Positions 52,621 through 61,595 of a stretch of DNA of 64,000 nucleotides are shown in pieces. The notes beneath the pieces are model-generated. The model was not told where the DNA came from, made no database searches, and was given only the letters and a program-made list of their open reading frames with translations. The position numbers and the translations under genes are program-made. This DNA is from Agilicoccus flavus. GTDB lineage: Bacteria; Actinomycetota; Actinomycetes; Actinomycetales; Dermatophilaceae. The stretch is from NCBI RefSeq assembly GCF_014857905.1, contig NZ_JACYXE010000004.1, forward strand, positions 124,001 to 188,000. The letters run 5' to 3'. Every line of letters begins with the position of its first letter. The first letter of the stretch is position 1.

Positions 52621-55600
52621 GTGAGCATGGGCGACGGCGATCCCGCGCAGCAGCCACGGGCCGAGGACACGCAGGCCGCGGGCCCTCGCACGTCCGCCGA
52701 CGAGCCGGCCGACGCGCAGGAGGCCCGGCCCGACGCCCTGCGGTCGGTCTATCGCCTCGGTGGACTCGCCCCCGCACCGCGCACGCTCGTCGACGTGCTC
52801 GAGGAGACCGTCTCCCGCCACGGCGGGGCGCCGGCGCTCGACGACGGCGAGCAGATCCTCAGCTACCGCGACCTGTGGCGGCAGGCCCGGTCGACCGCGG
52901 GTCGGCTCGCGGCGGCCGGGGTCCGCCGCGGCGACCGCGTCGGGATCCGCGTCTCCTCGGGGCACCGCTCGCTGTACGTCGCCATCCTCGGCGTCCTCGT
53001 CGCGGGCGCCGCCTACGTACCGGTCGACGCGGACGACCCCGACGAGCGGGCCCGCCTGGTCTTCGGCGAGGCCGGCATCGCCGCCCTCGTCACCGACGAC
53101 GGCATCACCGGCGTCCCGCGGGCCGGACGCGGCGGACCGGACGAGGAACCCGGCGTCGGCGCGTCCGGGCGGACGGCCCCCGAGCACCCCGGACCGGACG
53201 ACGACGCCTGGATCATCTTCACCTCCGGCTCGACGGGCACGCCCAAGGGCGTGGCCGTCAGCCACCGCAGCGCCGCGGCGTTCGTCGACGCCGAGGCCCG
53301 GTTGTTCTGCCAGGAACGTCCGCTCGGGGTGGGGGACCGGGTGCTCGCCGGCCTGTCCGTCGCGTTCGACGCCTCCTGCGAGGAGATGTGGCTCGCGTGG
53401 CGGCACGGGGCGTGCCTCGTCCCGGCGCCGCGCTCCCTCGTGCGCTCCGGCATCGATCTCGGGCCGTGGCTCGTGTCGCGGCGGGTGAGCGTCGTCTCGA
53501 CGGTGCCGACGCTCGCGTCGCTGTGGCCCGCCGACACCCTCGCGCAGGTGCGGTTGCTCATCTTCGGCGGCGAGGGCCTGCCGGCCGAGCTCGCCGCCCG
53601 CCTCCTCGACCCCGACCGCGAGGTGTGGAACACCTACGGCCCCACCGAGGCGACCGTCGTCGCATGCGCGGCGCGCATGGGCGCGGAGGGTCCCGTGCGG
53701 ATCGGGACCCCGCTGGAGGGCTGGGATCTCGCCGTCGTCGACGGGTCCGGGCACGAGGTGGCGCCCGGGGAGGTCGGGGAGCTCATCATCGGCGGGGTCG
53801 GTCTCGCTCGCTATCTCGACCCGGCCAAGGACGCCGAGAAGTTCGCCCCCATGCCGACGCTGGGGTGGGAGCGCGCCTACCGCAGCGGCGACCTCGTGCG
53901 CCTCGAGGCCGATGGCCTCGTCTTCATGGGGCGGGCCGACGAGCAGGTCAAGCTCGGCGGGCGCCGCATCGAGCTGGGGGAGATCGACGCGGCCCTGCAG
54001 TCGCTGCCCGGCGTGTCCGGGGCGGCGTGCGCCGTGCAGACCACCGCGGGCGGCCACCAGCTCCTCGTCGGCTACCTCCTGGCCGAGCAGCCCGGGTACG
54101 ACCTCGGCGCCGCCCAGGACCTGCTCCGGGCCGAGCTGCCGGCGGCCCTCGTCCCCCGGCTCGCCCTCGTCGACGACCTGCCCACCCGCACCTCCGGCAA
54201 GGTCGACCGGGCGGCACTCCCGTGGCCGCTGCCGGGGCAGGAGCCGGCCCGCGGCGCCGCTGACGCCGCGCCACTGGAGGGCACCGCCGCGTGGCTGGCC
54301 GGCCGGTGGGGCGCCGTGCTCGGCGTCGAGGCGGCCCGCGCCGACGACGACTTCTTCTCCCTGGGCGGGGGCAGCCTCGCCGCCGCCCAGCTCGTCACGC
54401 TCCTGCGGGAACGCGCCCCGCGCGTCACCGTGGGCGACCTGTACGACTATCCCCGCCTCAACGCCCAGGCCGCGATGCTCGACGAGATGGCGCCGACCGA
54501 CTCCGGGCCCGCGCGGGTGCGTACGGTCCGCCCCGTCCCGGTGCGCGCTCAGGTGATCCAGGTCGTCGTCAGCCTCGGCCTGCTCGCCGTCGGCGCGCTG
54601 CGCTGGCTCGTCGCCCTGCTGCTCGTGGGCACCGCGCTGCACGGTGTGGACGGGTTCGCGTGGCTCCCCACCGCCTCGTGGTGGGTGCTCGCGCCCCTGT
54701 TCGTCCTCGTGCTCACCCCGCCGGGACAGATGGGCCTGTCGGTGCTGCTCAGCCGCCTCCTGCTGCGCGGCGTGGGGCCGGGGGACTATCCGCGCGGGGG
54801 AGGGGTGCACCTGCGCCTGTGGGCGTGCGAGCGGTTCGCCGACCGCATCGGCGCGACGGGCATGGCCGGGGCGCCGTGGATCATCTACTACGCGAGGGCC
54901 CTCGGGGCGAAGGTGGGGCGCGGGGTCGACCTGCACGCGCTGCCGCCGGTCACCGGGCTGCTCACCCTCGGCGGCGGGTGCGCCGTCGAGCCCGAGGTCG
55001 ACCTGTCCGGTCACTGGGTCGACGGCGACGTGCTCCACGTGGGTCACGTCAAGGTGTCGGCGCACGCGACCGTCGGCGCCCGCAGCACCCTCCTGCCCGG
55101 CGCCCGCGTCGGGCGGGGGGCCACGATCGAGGCGGGCTCGACCGTCCACGGCGCCGTCCCGGCCGCCCAGGTGTGGGCCGGATCGCCCGCCGGTCCCGTC
55201 CGCGGCAAGTGGCAGGGGCCCTGGCCCTCGCACCGCCCGCCCCGGCGCCGGGGCTGGGTGCTCGCGTACGCCGTGACGGCGCTCGCGCTCGCCCTCCTGC
55301 CCCTGCTCGCCGCGGTGCCCGGCCTCGCGGTCCTCGCGTTCGCGGCGCGCGGCGCGGCCCGGCCGCCGGACGCGCTGGGCCCCCTCCTGCTCGCCGCGCC
55401 CGCCGCCACGGTGCTGACCATGGCGGTCCTCGCCGGGGCGACCATCGCCCTCGTGCGGCTCCTCGCGATCGGGCTCACCGAGGGGTTCCACCCGGTGCGC
55501 AGTCGCGTCGGCTGGCAGGTGTGGGCCACGGAACGGCTCCTGGACTCGGCCCGCACGCTGCTGTTCCCCGTCTACGCGAGCCTCGCGACCCCGTGGTGGC

Positions 55601-56655
55601 TGCGCGCCCTCGGCGCGCGCATCGGCCGCGACGTGGAGGCCTCGACGGTCCTGTTGCTGCCGGCGATGACCCGCGTCGACGACGGCGCCTTCCTCGCCGA
55701 CGACACGCTCGTGGCGGGCTACGAGCTGCGCCAGGGGTGGATGCGCGTCGAGCGGGCCCGCGTCGGCAAGCGGGCCTTCCTGGGCAACTCCGGCATGACC
55801 GCGCCCGGACGGAAGGTCCCCCGCGACGGGCTCGTCGCCGTCCTGTCGACCGCGCCGATGACCTCGAAGGCGGGAACCTCGTGGGTCGGCAGCCCGCCCA
55901 CCCGGTTGCGGCGCGCGACGGTCGACACGGCGGGCTCCGACGCCGCCCGGACCTACGCGCCGCCACGGCGGCTCAAGATCGCCCGCGCCCTCGTCGAGGC
56001 GTGCCGGGTCGTCCCCGTCATGGTGTCGGTGGCGATCGGGGTGGTCGTCGCGGTCGGCCTCGCGCAGGCGTGGAGGGTGTCGCCGTGGCTCGCGGTCCTG
56101 CTCGGCGGGCCGATCCTCGTCGCCGCCGGGGCGGTGGCCGCCGGGGTCACCGTGGCCGCGAAGTGGCTGCTCGTCGGCCGGTTCCGGGCCGTGGAGCATC
56201 CCCTGTGGAGCTCGTTCGTCTGGCGCAACGAGCTCGCCGACACGTTCGTGGAGACGGTGGCCGGCCCGTGGTTCGCCTGGGCCGCCACCGGTACCCCCGC
56301 CCTCAACCTCTGGTTGAGATGCATGGGCGCGACGATCGGTCGGGGCGTCTGGTGCGAGACCTACTGGCTCCCCGAGTCCGATCTCGTGGACCTCGGGGCC
56401 GGGGCGACCGTCAACCGGGGGTGCGTGCTCCAGACCCACCTCTTCCATGATCGAATCATGTCCATGGACACGGTCACCCTCGCCGACGGCGCCACGATGG
56501 GCCCCCACGGCGTCATCCTGCCGGCGGCGTCCATCGGCACCGGGTCGAGCGTCGGCCCCGGCTCGCTCGTGCTGCGCGGCGACGCCGTCCCCGCGGGGTC
56601 GACGTGGGCCGGCAACCCGATCCGGCCGTGGGACCGCGAGGACGCCGATGCCTGA
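52621..56655 (+). CDS. Pls/PosA-type peptide synthetase, predicted homo-poly(amino acid) synthase
   Basis: A 1344-residue single-module enzyme built like epsilon-poly-L-lysine synthetase. In order: an adenylation domain with FTSGSTGTPKGV (near 199), FDASCEEMW, NTYGPTEATV, YRSGDLVRL, DEQVKLGGRRIELGEIDAAL and RTSGKVDR; a carrier domain with DDFFSLGGGSL (Ser near 582); then about six membrane helices from residue 640 separating three soluble left-handed-helix-like domains (about 764-862, 1000-1097, 1238-1340). No condensation or thioesterase domain is present. Aligned by eye to GrsA, the substrate pocket reads D-A-E-S-I-G-T-V-V-K, close to the lysine code DAESIGSVCK of bacitracin synthetase. GTG 52621 is the likely start; GTG 52588 would add 11 residues. 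Confidence 0.9.
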   Translation: MSMGDGDPAQQPRAEDTQAAGPRTSADEPADAQEARPDALRSVYRLGGLAPAPRTLVDVLEETVSRHGGAPALDDGEQILSYRDLWRQARSTAGRLAAAGVRRGDRVGIRVSSGHRSLYVAILGVLVAGAAYVPVDADDPDERARLVFGEAGIAALVTDDGITGVPRAGRGGPDEEPGVGASGRTAPEHPGPDDDAWIIFTSGSTGTPKGVAVSHRSAAAFVDAEARLFCQERPLGVGDRVLAGLSVAFDASCEEMWLAWRHGACLVPAPRSLVRSGIDLGPWLVSRRVSVVSTVPTLASLWPADTLAQVRLLIFGGEGLPAELAARLLDPDREVWNTYGPTEATVVACAARMGAEGPVRIGTPLEGWDLAVVDGSGHEVAPGEVGELIIGGVGLARYLDPAKDAEKFAPMPTLGWERAYRSGDLVRLEADGLVFMGRADEQVKLGGRRIELGEIDAALQSLPGVSGAACAVQTTAGGHQLLVGYLLAEQPGYDLGAAQDLLRAELPAALVPRLALVDDLPTRTSGKVDRAALPWPLPGQEPARGAADAAPLEGTAAWLAGRWGAVLGVEAARADDDFFSLGGGSLAAAQLVTLLRERAPRVTVGDLYDYPRLNAQAAMLDEMAPTDSGPARVRTVRPVPVRAQVIQVVVSLGLLAVGALRWLVALLLVGTALHGVDGFAWLPTASWWVLAPLFVLVLTPPGQMGLSVLLSRLLLRGVGPGDYPRGGGVHLRLWACERFADRIGATGMAGAPWIIYYARALGAKVGRGVDLHALPPVTGLLTLGGGCAVEPEVDLSGHWVDGDVLHVGHVKVSAHATVGARSTLLPGARVGRGATIEAGSTVHGAVPAAQVWAGSPAGPVRGKWQGPWPSHRPPRRRGWVLAYAVTALALALLPLLAAVPGLAVLAFAARGAARPPDALGPLLLAAPAATVLTMAVLAGATIALVRLLAIGLTEGFHPVRSRVGWQVWATERLLDSARTLLFPVYASLATPWWLRALGARIGRDVEASTVLLLPAMTRVDDGAFLADDTLVAGYELRQGWMRVERARVGKRAFLGNSGMTAPGRKVPRDGLVAVLSTAPMTSKAGTSWVGSPPTRLRRATVDTAGSDAARTYAPPRRLKIARALVEACRVVPVMVSVAIGVVVAVGLAQAWRVSPWLAVLLGGPILVAAGAVAAGVTVAAKWLLVGRFRAVEHPLWSSFVWRNELADTFVETVAGPWFAWAATGTPALNLWLRCMGATIGRGVWCETYWLPESDLVDLGAGATVNRGCVLQTHLFHDRIMSMDTVTLADGATMGPHGVILPAASIGTGSSVGPGSLVLRGDAVPAGSTWAGNPIRPWDREDADA

Positions 56656-58045
56656 CCGGCGCCGACGCGGACCGGAACCGACCGATCCCTACATCCCCCA
56701 TCACGGCAGCACCGGATACTCCGTCGCGCACTACGATCTCGACCTCTCCTACGCCGTGCAGACCAACCGTCTGGACGGTCGGGCCGTGATCGACGTCGTC
56801 GCGCGCGAGACGGTGGACGCCCTGCGGTTCGACCTCATCGGGCTCGATGTCAAGAAGGTGAGCGTCGGCGGCCGCAAACCGAAGCGGTTCGCGGTCCGCG
56901 ACGGCGCCCTCGAGGTGCGGCTCGCCGCCCCGGCCCCGTCCGGGACGCGCCTCCGCGTCGACATCCGGTACTCGGGGTCGCCGTCGCCGGTCGTCGGCCG
57001 CTGGGGCGAGGTCGGCTGGGAGGAGCTCACCGACGGGGTCATCGTCGCCGGCCAGCCCGAGGGCGCGCCGTCGTGGTTCCCCTGCAACGACCGGCCGGGC
57101 GACAAGGCCACGTACCGCATCGCGGTCGCCACCGATCCGGACTACGCGGTCGTCGTCGGCGGCCGGCCGTCGGTGCCGCGGCGGGGCGCCGGTCACGTGC
57201 GCTGGGAGTACACGCAGGACCGCCCCACGTCGCCGTACCTGATGACCGTGCAGATCGGCCGGTACGAGCGGTTCGACCTGCCGGGCGCCGGGGTCGTGCA
57301 GGCGGCGTACGTGCCGCCACGCCTGCGGGCCCGGGCGGCGCACGATCTCGGGCGGCAGCGGCAGATGATGGACCTGTTCGAGCACCTCTTCGGGCCCTAC
57401 CCGTTCGGCGAGTACGCCGTCGTCGTCACCGACGACGACCTCGAGATCCCCCTCGAGGCGCAGGCCCTGTCGATCTTCGGCGCGAACCACGTCGACGGGG
57501 GACGCCGCAGCGAACGCCTCGTCGCGCACGAGCTCGCGCACCAGTGGTTCGGCAACAGCGTCGGCGTCGCCACGTGGCAGCACATCTGGCTCAACGAGGG
57601 CTTCGCCTGCTACAGCGAGTGGCTGTGGTGGGACCACCTGCGGACGAGGTCGGTGGACACGGCCGCCCGCAACGCCTACCTCGGTCTGGCCGCGTCGCGC
57701 CAGGACCTCGTCATCGCCGATCCCGGTCCGGAGCTGATGTTCGACGACCGCGTCTACAAGCGGGGCGCGCTCACCCTGCACGCGATCCGGGCCGCCCTCG
57801 GGGACGTCGCGTTCTTCGCCATGGTCCGCGAGTGGGTCAGCGACCACGCCGACGGCACGGTGACCACGGACGACTTCCTCGACCACCTGCGCCGGCACGA
57901 CCCCGACGGCGAGAGCGTCGTGCTCGCCCGGCGGTGGTTGCTGCACGCCGACCTGCCCGACCTGCCGCGCCTCGGGGCGCCGGGGCGCCACTCCGGCCTG
58001 CCCGAGCGGGTCGCCCGCGTCGCGCGCCGGGTGACGCCGGGCTGA
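56648..58045 (+). CDS. M1-family zinc metallopeptidase
   Basis: A 465-residue gluzincin lacking a signal peptide. Zinc ligands and the catalytic Glu are in VAHELAHQWFGNSVG, with the third ligand in WLNEGFACYSEW. VYKRGALTLHAIR holds the transition-state Tyr. The GxMEN exopeptidase motif reads PLEAQ, so the substrate pocket differs from typical aminopeptidase N. It lacks the large C-terminal helical domain. Its start overlaps the peptide-synthetase stop by eight bases, so the two are made together; degrading or trimming the polymer is the natural inference. Confidence 0.92.
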   Translation: MPDRRRRGPEPTDPYIPHHGSTGYSVAHYDLDLSYAVQTNRLDGRAVIDVVARETVDALRFDLIGLDVKKVSVGGRKPKRFAVRDGALEVRLAAPAPSGTRLRVDIRYSGSPSPVVGRWGEVGWEELTDGVIVAGQPEGAPSWFPCNDRPGDKATYRIAVATDPDYAVVVGGRPSVPRRGAGHVRWEYTQDRPTSPYLMTVQIGRYERFDLPGAGVVQAAYVPPRLRARAAHDLGRQRQMMDLFEHLFGPYPFGEYAVVVTDDDLEIPLEAQALSIFGANHVDGGRRSERLVAHELAHQWFGNSVGVATWQHIWLNEGFACYSEWLWWDHLRTRSVDTAARNAYLGLAASRQDLVIADPGPELMFDDRVYKRGALTLHAIRAALGDVAFFAMVREWVSDHADGTVTTDDFLDHLRRHDPDGESVVLARRWLLHADLPDLPRLGAPGRHSGLPERVARVARRVTPG

Positions 58046-58120
58046 GCCGGCCCGGTCGTCGCCCCGTCGCGGCGCATCCCGCCGCCCCGCGTATCGTGCT
58101 CGGGTGGGCGTCATGCCCCG

Positions 58121-58194
58121 GCCCTCGTAGCTCAGCTGGATAGAGCAAGAGCCTTCTAATCTCTAGGTCGCAGGTTCGAGTCCTGCCGGGGGCG
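58121..58194 (+). tRNA. tRNA-Arg (anticodon UCU)
   Basis: A 74-base tRNA: acceptor GCCCTCG with CGGGGGC (one T-G pair), loop CTTCTAA giving UCU. The last anticodon-stem pair is C-T and unpaired. CCA is not encoded. A mazEF remnant lies 92 bases downstream, and tRNA 3' ends are common integration sites. Confidence 0.94.
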
Positions 58195-58286
58195 CACGCA
58201 CAGGGCTCCTCACCTGGGCCGATGGTCGCGTAGGTGGGTCGAGCCTTCGCAGATCGGGTGTCATCCTAGATCGGTATGGGTTTGGG

Positions 58287-58370
58287 ATGAGCACCCAGAT
58301 CACGATCCGCATCCCCGACGATCTCGTCGGGTTCACCGATTCAGCAGTCGCATCCGGGGGCTGTCGGTAG
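58287..58370 (+). pseudogene. MazE-like antitoxin remnant (5' end only)
   Basis: ATG 58287 opens MSTQITIRIPDDLVGFTDSA, the start of a ribbon-helix-helix antitoxin, but stops after 27 codons at TAG 58368. Normal antitoxins of this type are 70-90 residues, so the helix-binding tail is lost. The frame breaks where MazF sequence begins. GGG precedes the ATG. Confidence 0.7.
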
Positions 58371-58540
58371 AGGTGCCGGTCGGCCCTCGCAACGGCCTCG
58401 ACCACGACTGCGTCATCGACCTCGACAACACCGTCACGATCCGCGCGGCCGACCTCGGGCGCGGGATCGGGTTCCTCTTCGGCGACCAGGAAGCCGCCCT
58501 GGCCGAGGCGATCCACCGCGCGTTCGACCTCGACGATCCC
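58349..58540 (+). pseudogene. MazF-like toxin remnant (3' half only)
   Basis: In another frame the sequence reads RIRGLSVEVPVGPRNGLDHD, then CVIDLDNTVTIRAADLGRGI and GFLFGDQEAALAEAIHRAFD, the second half of a PemK/MazF ribonuclease toxin. The N-terminal 38 or so residues, including the first active-site part, are absent. It abuts the antitoxin start, so an internal deletion has joined mazE to mazF. The open frame runs on to 58795 without family resemblance. Confidence 0.75.
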
Positions 58541-58810
58541 CGTCAGGCCGATCGCGCCGCACGGCCGTCGGCCCGCAGGCGGGCCGGATGTCGTGGCGGT
58601 GCAACGGGGATACCGGGAGTGCGACCGGCCGGACCACGTTCCGCCTGCCCCTGGCCCGGGCCGCGAAGGGACGGCCGTCTCGGGAGCGTTCCAGAAATGA
58701 GACCCCCGGCCGGCGCCGGCGCGGCAGGATCGAGGGGACGCGCCGGGCCCTCGACCGCCCGGGCGGCGCGTCGATGCCGGCGGCGGTCGCGGTGACGGAG
58801 AGGTCACACC
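58541..58810. other. gap between the mazF remnant and the alcohol dehydrogenase
   Basis: No gene is supported here. The last bases hold GGAGAGG, the ribosome-binding site of the alcohol dehydrogenase, inside a GTGAC...GTCAC inverted repeat. Confidence 0.5.
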
Positions 58811-59866
58811 ATGAAGGCACTCGTGTACCACGGACCGGGCAACAAGGCGTGGGAGGAGGTGCCCGATCCGGCGATCGAGGAGCCGACCGACGCGATCGTC
58901 GAGGTCGAGACGACGACGATCTGCGGCACCGACCTGCACATCCTCAAGGGCGACGTCCCCGCCGTCACCGACGGGCGCATCCTCGGTCACGAGGGGGTGG
59001 GCGTCGTCACCGAGATCGGCCCGGAGTGCTCCCGCGTCAAGGTGGGGGACCGGGTCATCATCTCCTGCGTGAGCAAGTGCATGACCTGCGACTACTGCGT
59101 GCGCGGTCTCCCGTCGCACTGCCAGACCCTGGGCGGCATCGGCTGGATCTTCGGTCACCTCATCGACGGTACCCAGGCCGAGTACGTCCGGGTGCCGTTC
59201 GCCGACCACGGGCTCATCCCGCTCCCCGACGGGGTGTCGGCCGAGCAGGGCACGATGCTCTCCGACATCCTCCCGACCGGGTACGAGATCGGGGTGCTCA
59301 ACGGGGCGGTGAAGGAGGGAGACGTCGTCGCCGTGATCGGGGTCGGCCCCGTCGGCCTGGCCGCCGTCATGACCGCGGCCGCGGCCGGCGCGTCGAAGGT
59401 CGTCGCGGTCGACGCGAACAAGTTCCGGCTCGAGGAGTCCCTGGGATTCGGCGCGACCGACACGATCGACGCCGGGTCCGGCGAGGACACCGTCGCCCAG
59501 ATCAAGGCGCACAGCCGCGACGGACTCGGGGTGGACGTCGCCATCGAGGCGGTCGGCCTCCCCGCGACGTTCTCGACCGCACTCGACTCGATCCGCCCCG
59601 GCGGCCGCGTCGCCAACGCCGGAGTCCACGGCGAGCCCGTCAGCCTGCCGCTGGACCGCGACTGGATCAACAACATCACCATCACGACCGGACTGGTCAA
59701 CGCGACGACCGCGCCGGAGCTGCTCGACAAGGTGACCGGCGGCGAGATCGACCCGGGCCGGTTCGTCACGCACCGGTTCACGTTCGAGGAGTTCGAGCAG
59801 GCCTACGACACGTTCTCCCGCGCCGCCGACGAGCACGCCCTCAAGGTGATCATCACGAACCAGTGA
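58811..59866 (+). CDS. zinc-dependent alcohol dehydrogenase family protein
   Basis: A 351-residue medium-chain dehydrogenase/reductase. Catalytic zinc ligands: CGTDLH and GHEGVGVV. The structural-zinc lobe has CVSKCMTCDYCVRG and SHC. The NAD(P)-binding motif is VIGVGPVGLAAV, followed by VVAVDANKFR where the acidic residue favours NAD. Substrate not readable. GGAGAGG precedes the ATG. Confidence 0.95.
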   Translation: MKALVYHGPGNKAWEEVPDPAIEEPTDAIVEVETTTICGTDLHILKGDVPAVTDGRILGHEGVGVVTEIGPECSRVKVGDRVIISCVSKCMTCDYCVRGLPSHCQTLGGIGWIFGHLIDGTQAEYVRVPFADHGLIPLPDGVSAEQGTMLSDILPTGYEIGVLNGAVKEGDVVAVIGVGPVGLAAVMTAAAAGASKVVAVDANKFRLEESLGFGATDTIDAGSGEDTVAQIKAHSRDGLGVDVAIEAVGLPATFSTALDSIRPGGRVANAGVHGEPVSLPLDRDWINNITITTGLVNATTAPELLDKVTGGEIDPGRFVTHRFTFEEFEQAYDTFSRAADEHALKVIITNQ

Positions 59867-59976
59867 CGAGGACGATCGCTCGGCGAGGGCGGCAATCTCG
59901 GGGCGAGCCAGGCGCCGAGCTCACCGGCCCGCGCCGCCGGCCCGGCCCCCACCTGCGGGCCGGCGCCCCGGTCGTC

Positions 59977-60036
59977 GCGTCCGGGCCGGTCAGCCCGCGT
60001 CGCGGCCTGTCCGGGCCGGTCAGCCCGCGTCGCGGC
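59977..60036. repeat. 30-bp tandem duplication at the end of the TIGR03086 gene
   Basis: Two consecutive 30-base units (59977-60006, 60007-60036), 29 of 30 bases alike. The second unit contains the minus-strand stop codon and last codons of the gene; the first is its copy beyond the stop. Confidence 0.85.
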
Positions 60037-60565
60037 CCAGGAGGGCGAGGACGCGGGTCTGTCGGTCCGCGTCGGCCGGGGGCGCCAGCGCGGGTCGGCA
60101 GATGCCCTCGGCGTAGAGGTGCTCCCCGAAACCGGCGACGGACCGCTCGAGCAGGTCGAGCTCGCCGTCGTCGAACCGCTCCTCGCGGTCGGCGGCCCGG
60201 CCCAGGTCCCAGCGGTGGGCGACCAGGTCGAAGCCGTAGAACGTCGCGAGCGTGGCGCCGACGGTCGTCGGCCCGAAGAACCCGTCGTAGGTTCGGCCGG
60301 CGACGGCGGGGTCGGCGAGCAGGGCCCGGACGCGCTCGTCGTGGGCGCGCCAGGCGTGGGCCGGGTCGGCACTGCCGTCCGGGGCCGGGCCGAGGTCGAC
60401 GCCCTGCGCGGTGAGGAAGTCGCGCTGGGTCCCCACGACGTGGTTCACCACGTCGGCGGCGGTCCAACCCTCGCAGGGCGAGGCCGCCGCCCAGTCCTGC
60501 ATGCCGGCGACGGCGTCGCCGAACCGGTCGGCGCTGCGGTGGTAACGGTTGATGTCGTCGCTCAT
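60020..60565 (-). CDS. TIGR03086-family metal-binding (DinB/mycothiol-enzyme fold) protein
   Basis: A 181-residue four-helix protein: SADRFGDAVAGM, PCEGWTAADVVNHVVGTQRD with the conserved metal-binding His, and FDLVAHRWDLGRA with the second. Family members resemble mycothiol-dependent maleylpyruvate isomerase. AAGGAG lies before ATG 60565. It diverges from the AraC gene. Confidence 0.92.
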   Translation of the reverse strand: MSDDINRYHRSADRFGDAVAGMQDWAAASPCEGWTAADVVNHVVGTQRDFLTAQGVDLGPAPDGSADPAHAWRAHDERVRALLADPAVAGRTYDGFFGPTTVGATLATFYGFDLVAHRWDLGRAADREERFDDGELDLLERSVAGFGEHLYAEGICRPALAPPADADRQTRVLALLGRDAG

Positions 60566-60700
60566 GACGATCTCCTTCTGGTCGGTGTCCGCACCTCGCG
60601 GTGGGCGGGTGGTGCCTTCGCACGCTACGGCCGACCCGGACGCGGGCTCTTGTCGTTCCCCGACACCTTCCGTCGGCCGCCCCCGACCACGGCGGGCGGG

Positions 60701-60706
60701 TAGCGT
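60701..60706 (+). promoter_or_regulatory. candidate leaderless -10 (TAGCGT) for the AraC gene
   Basis: TAGCGT lies eight bases before GTG 60715. Confidence 0.45.
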
Positions 60707-60714
60707 CACGACCC

Positions 60715-61542
60715 GTGAGCTCCCCCGGCGCCGGCCGCGCCCGCGACGACATCGAACGCGCCCACCTGCGTGACCCGGCCGACGCGTCCTTCTCCATCGC
60801 CCGCGCCGGGGTGGCGGACGACCTGCGCGACCTCGCCCGCCGCTTCTGGATCCCCGTCTGGGACGTGGGGCCGGGCGAGCAGGCGCCCCAACGGGTGCTC
60901 CAGTACCCGGTGTGTCTCGTCGTCGTCAGCGCCGAGTACGCCCGCTTCTACGGCGTCGTGTCGGGGCTGTCGACGACGACCCTCACCGGCCGCGGCTGGG
61001 CCGTCGGGCTCATGCTCCAGCCCGCGGCGGGCCGTCTGCTCACCGGGCGCCCCGTGAGCGAGTACACCGACCGGCACGTCGATCTGCAGGAGGTGGCCGA
61101 CCTGGGGGTGCTGACGGGTCGGATCCGGCAGATCATGGGTCCCGACCCGAGCGACCCGGACGCCCAGTGCCGCGCCCGCGGGCTCGTGGAGGACGCGCTG
61201 CGGCCCCACCTGCCGGTCGACTGCGAGGGGCGGCTCGTCAACGCGATCGTCGAGGCGGTCGAGGGTGACGCGTCGATCCGGCGGGTGGGGCAGGTGTGTG
61301 CGGCCTTCGACCTCACGGAGAGATCGTTGCAGCGGCTCACCCGGCGACGTCTCGGCCTGAGCCCCGCCTGGCTCATCCGGCGGCGCCGCCTCCACGAGGC
61401 GGCCGACCGCCTGCGCGACGGAGACGTCGACCTCGCCGGCCTCGCCCACGACCTCGGGTACGCCGACCAGGCCCACCTCACGCGGGACTGGCGGGCCGTG
61501 ACGGGCACGACGCCGGGGGCCTTCGCGGCCCGCTTCCGCTGA
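60715..61542 (+). CDS. AraC-family transcriptional regulator
   Basis: A 275-residue regulator with an N-terminal DUF6597-like sensing domain (VWDVGPGEQAPQRVLQYPVC, VGLMLQPAAGRLLTG) and a C-terminal AraC domain (RRVGQVCAAFDLTERSLQRL, LAGLAHDLGYADQAHLTRDW). It is divergent from the TIGR03086 gene across a 149-base gap, a common arrangement for a regulator and its target. Confidence 0.93.
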   Translation: MSSPGAGRARDDIERAHLRDPADASFSIARAGVADDLRDLARRFWIPVWDVGPGEQAPQRVLQYPVCLVVVSAEYARFYGVVSGLSTTTLTGRGWAVGLMLQPAAGRLLTGRPVSEYTDRHVDLQEVADLGVLTGRIRQIMGPDPSDPDAQCRARGLVEDALRPHLPVDCEGRLVNAIVEAVEGDASIRRVGQVCAAFDLTERSLQRLTRRRLGLSPAWLIRRRRLHEAADRLRDGDVDLAGLAHDLGYADQAHLTRDWRAVTGTTPGAFAARFR

Positions 61543-61595
61543 CCGATCGGTCGAGTGCCCGGTGGTGCTCGGTCGGGGGCCGGCCGATCGGTCAG
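61539..61595. terminator. bidirectional hairpin between AraC and GNAT genes
   Basis: A perfect 12-bp stem (61539-61550 with 61584-61595) around a 33-base loop. The two arms contain the stop codons of the two convergent genes. Confidence 0.5.

Noticed and set aside
52528-56508. 1326-codon open frame on the minus strand
   Set aside because: Antisense to the peptide synthetase, whose adenylation motifs are unmistakable. The frame is low complexity and shows no motif.
58121-58810. Prophage or genomic island at tRNA-Arg
   Set aside because: No integrase, no direct repeat of the tRNA end and no phage gene; only the mazEF remnant is present.
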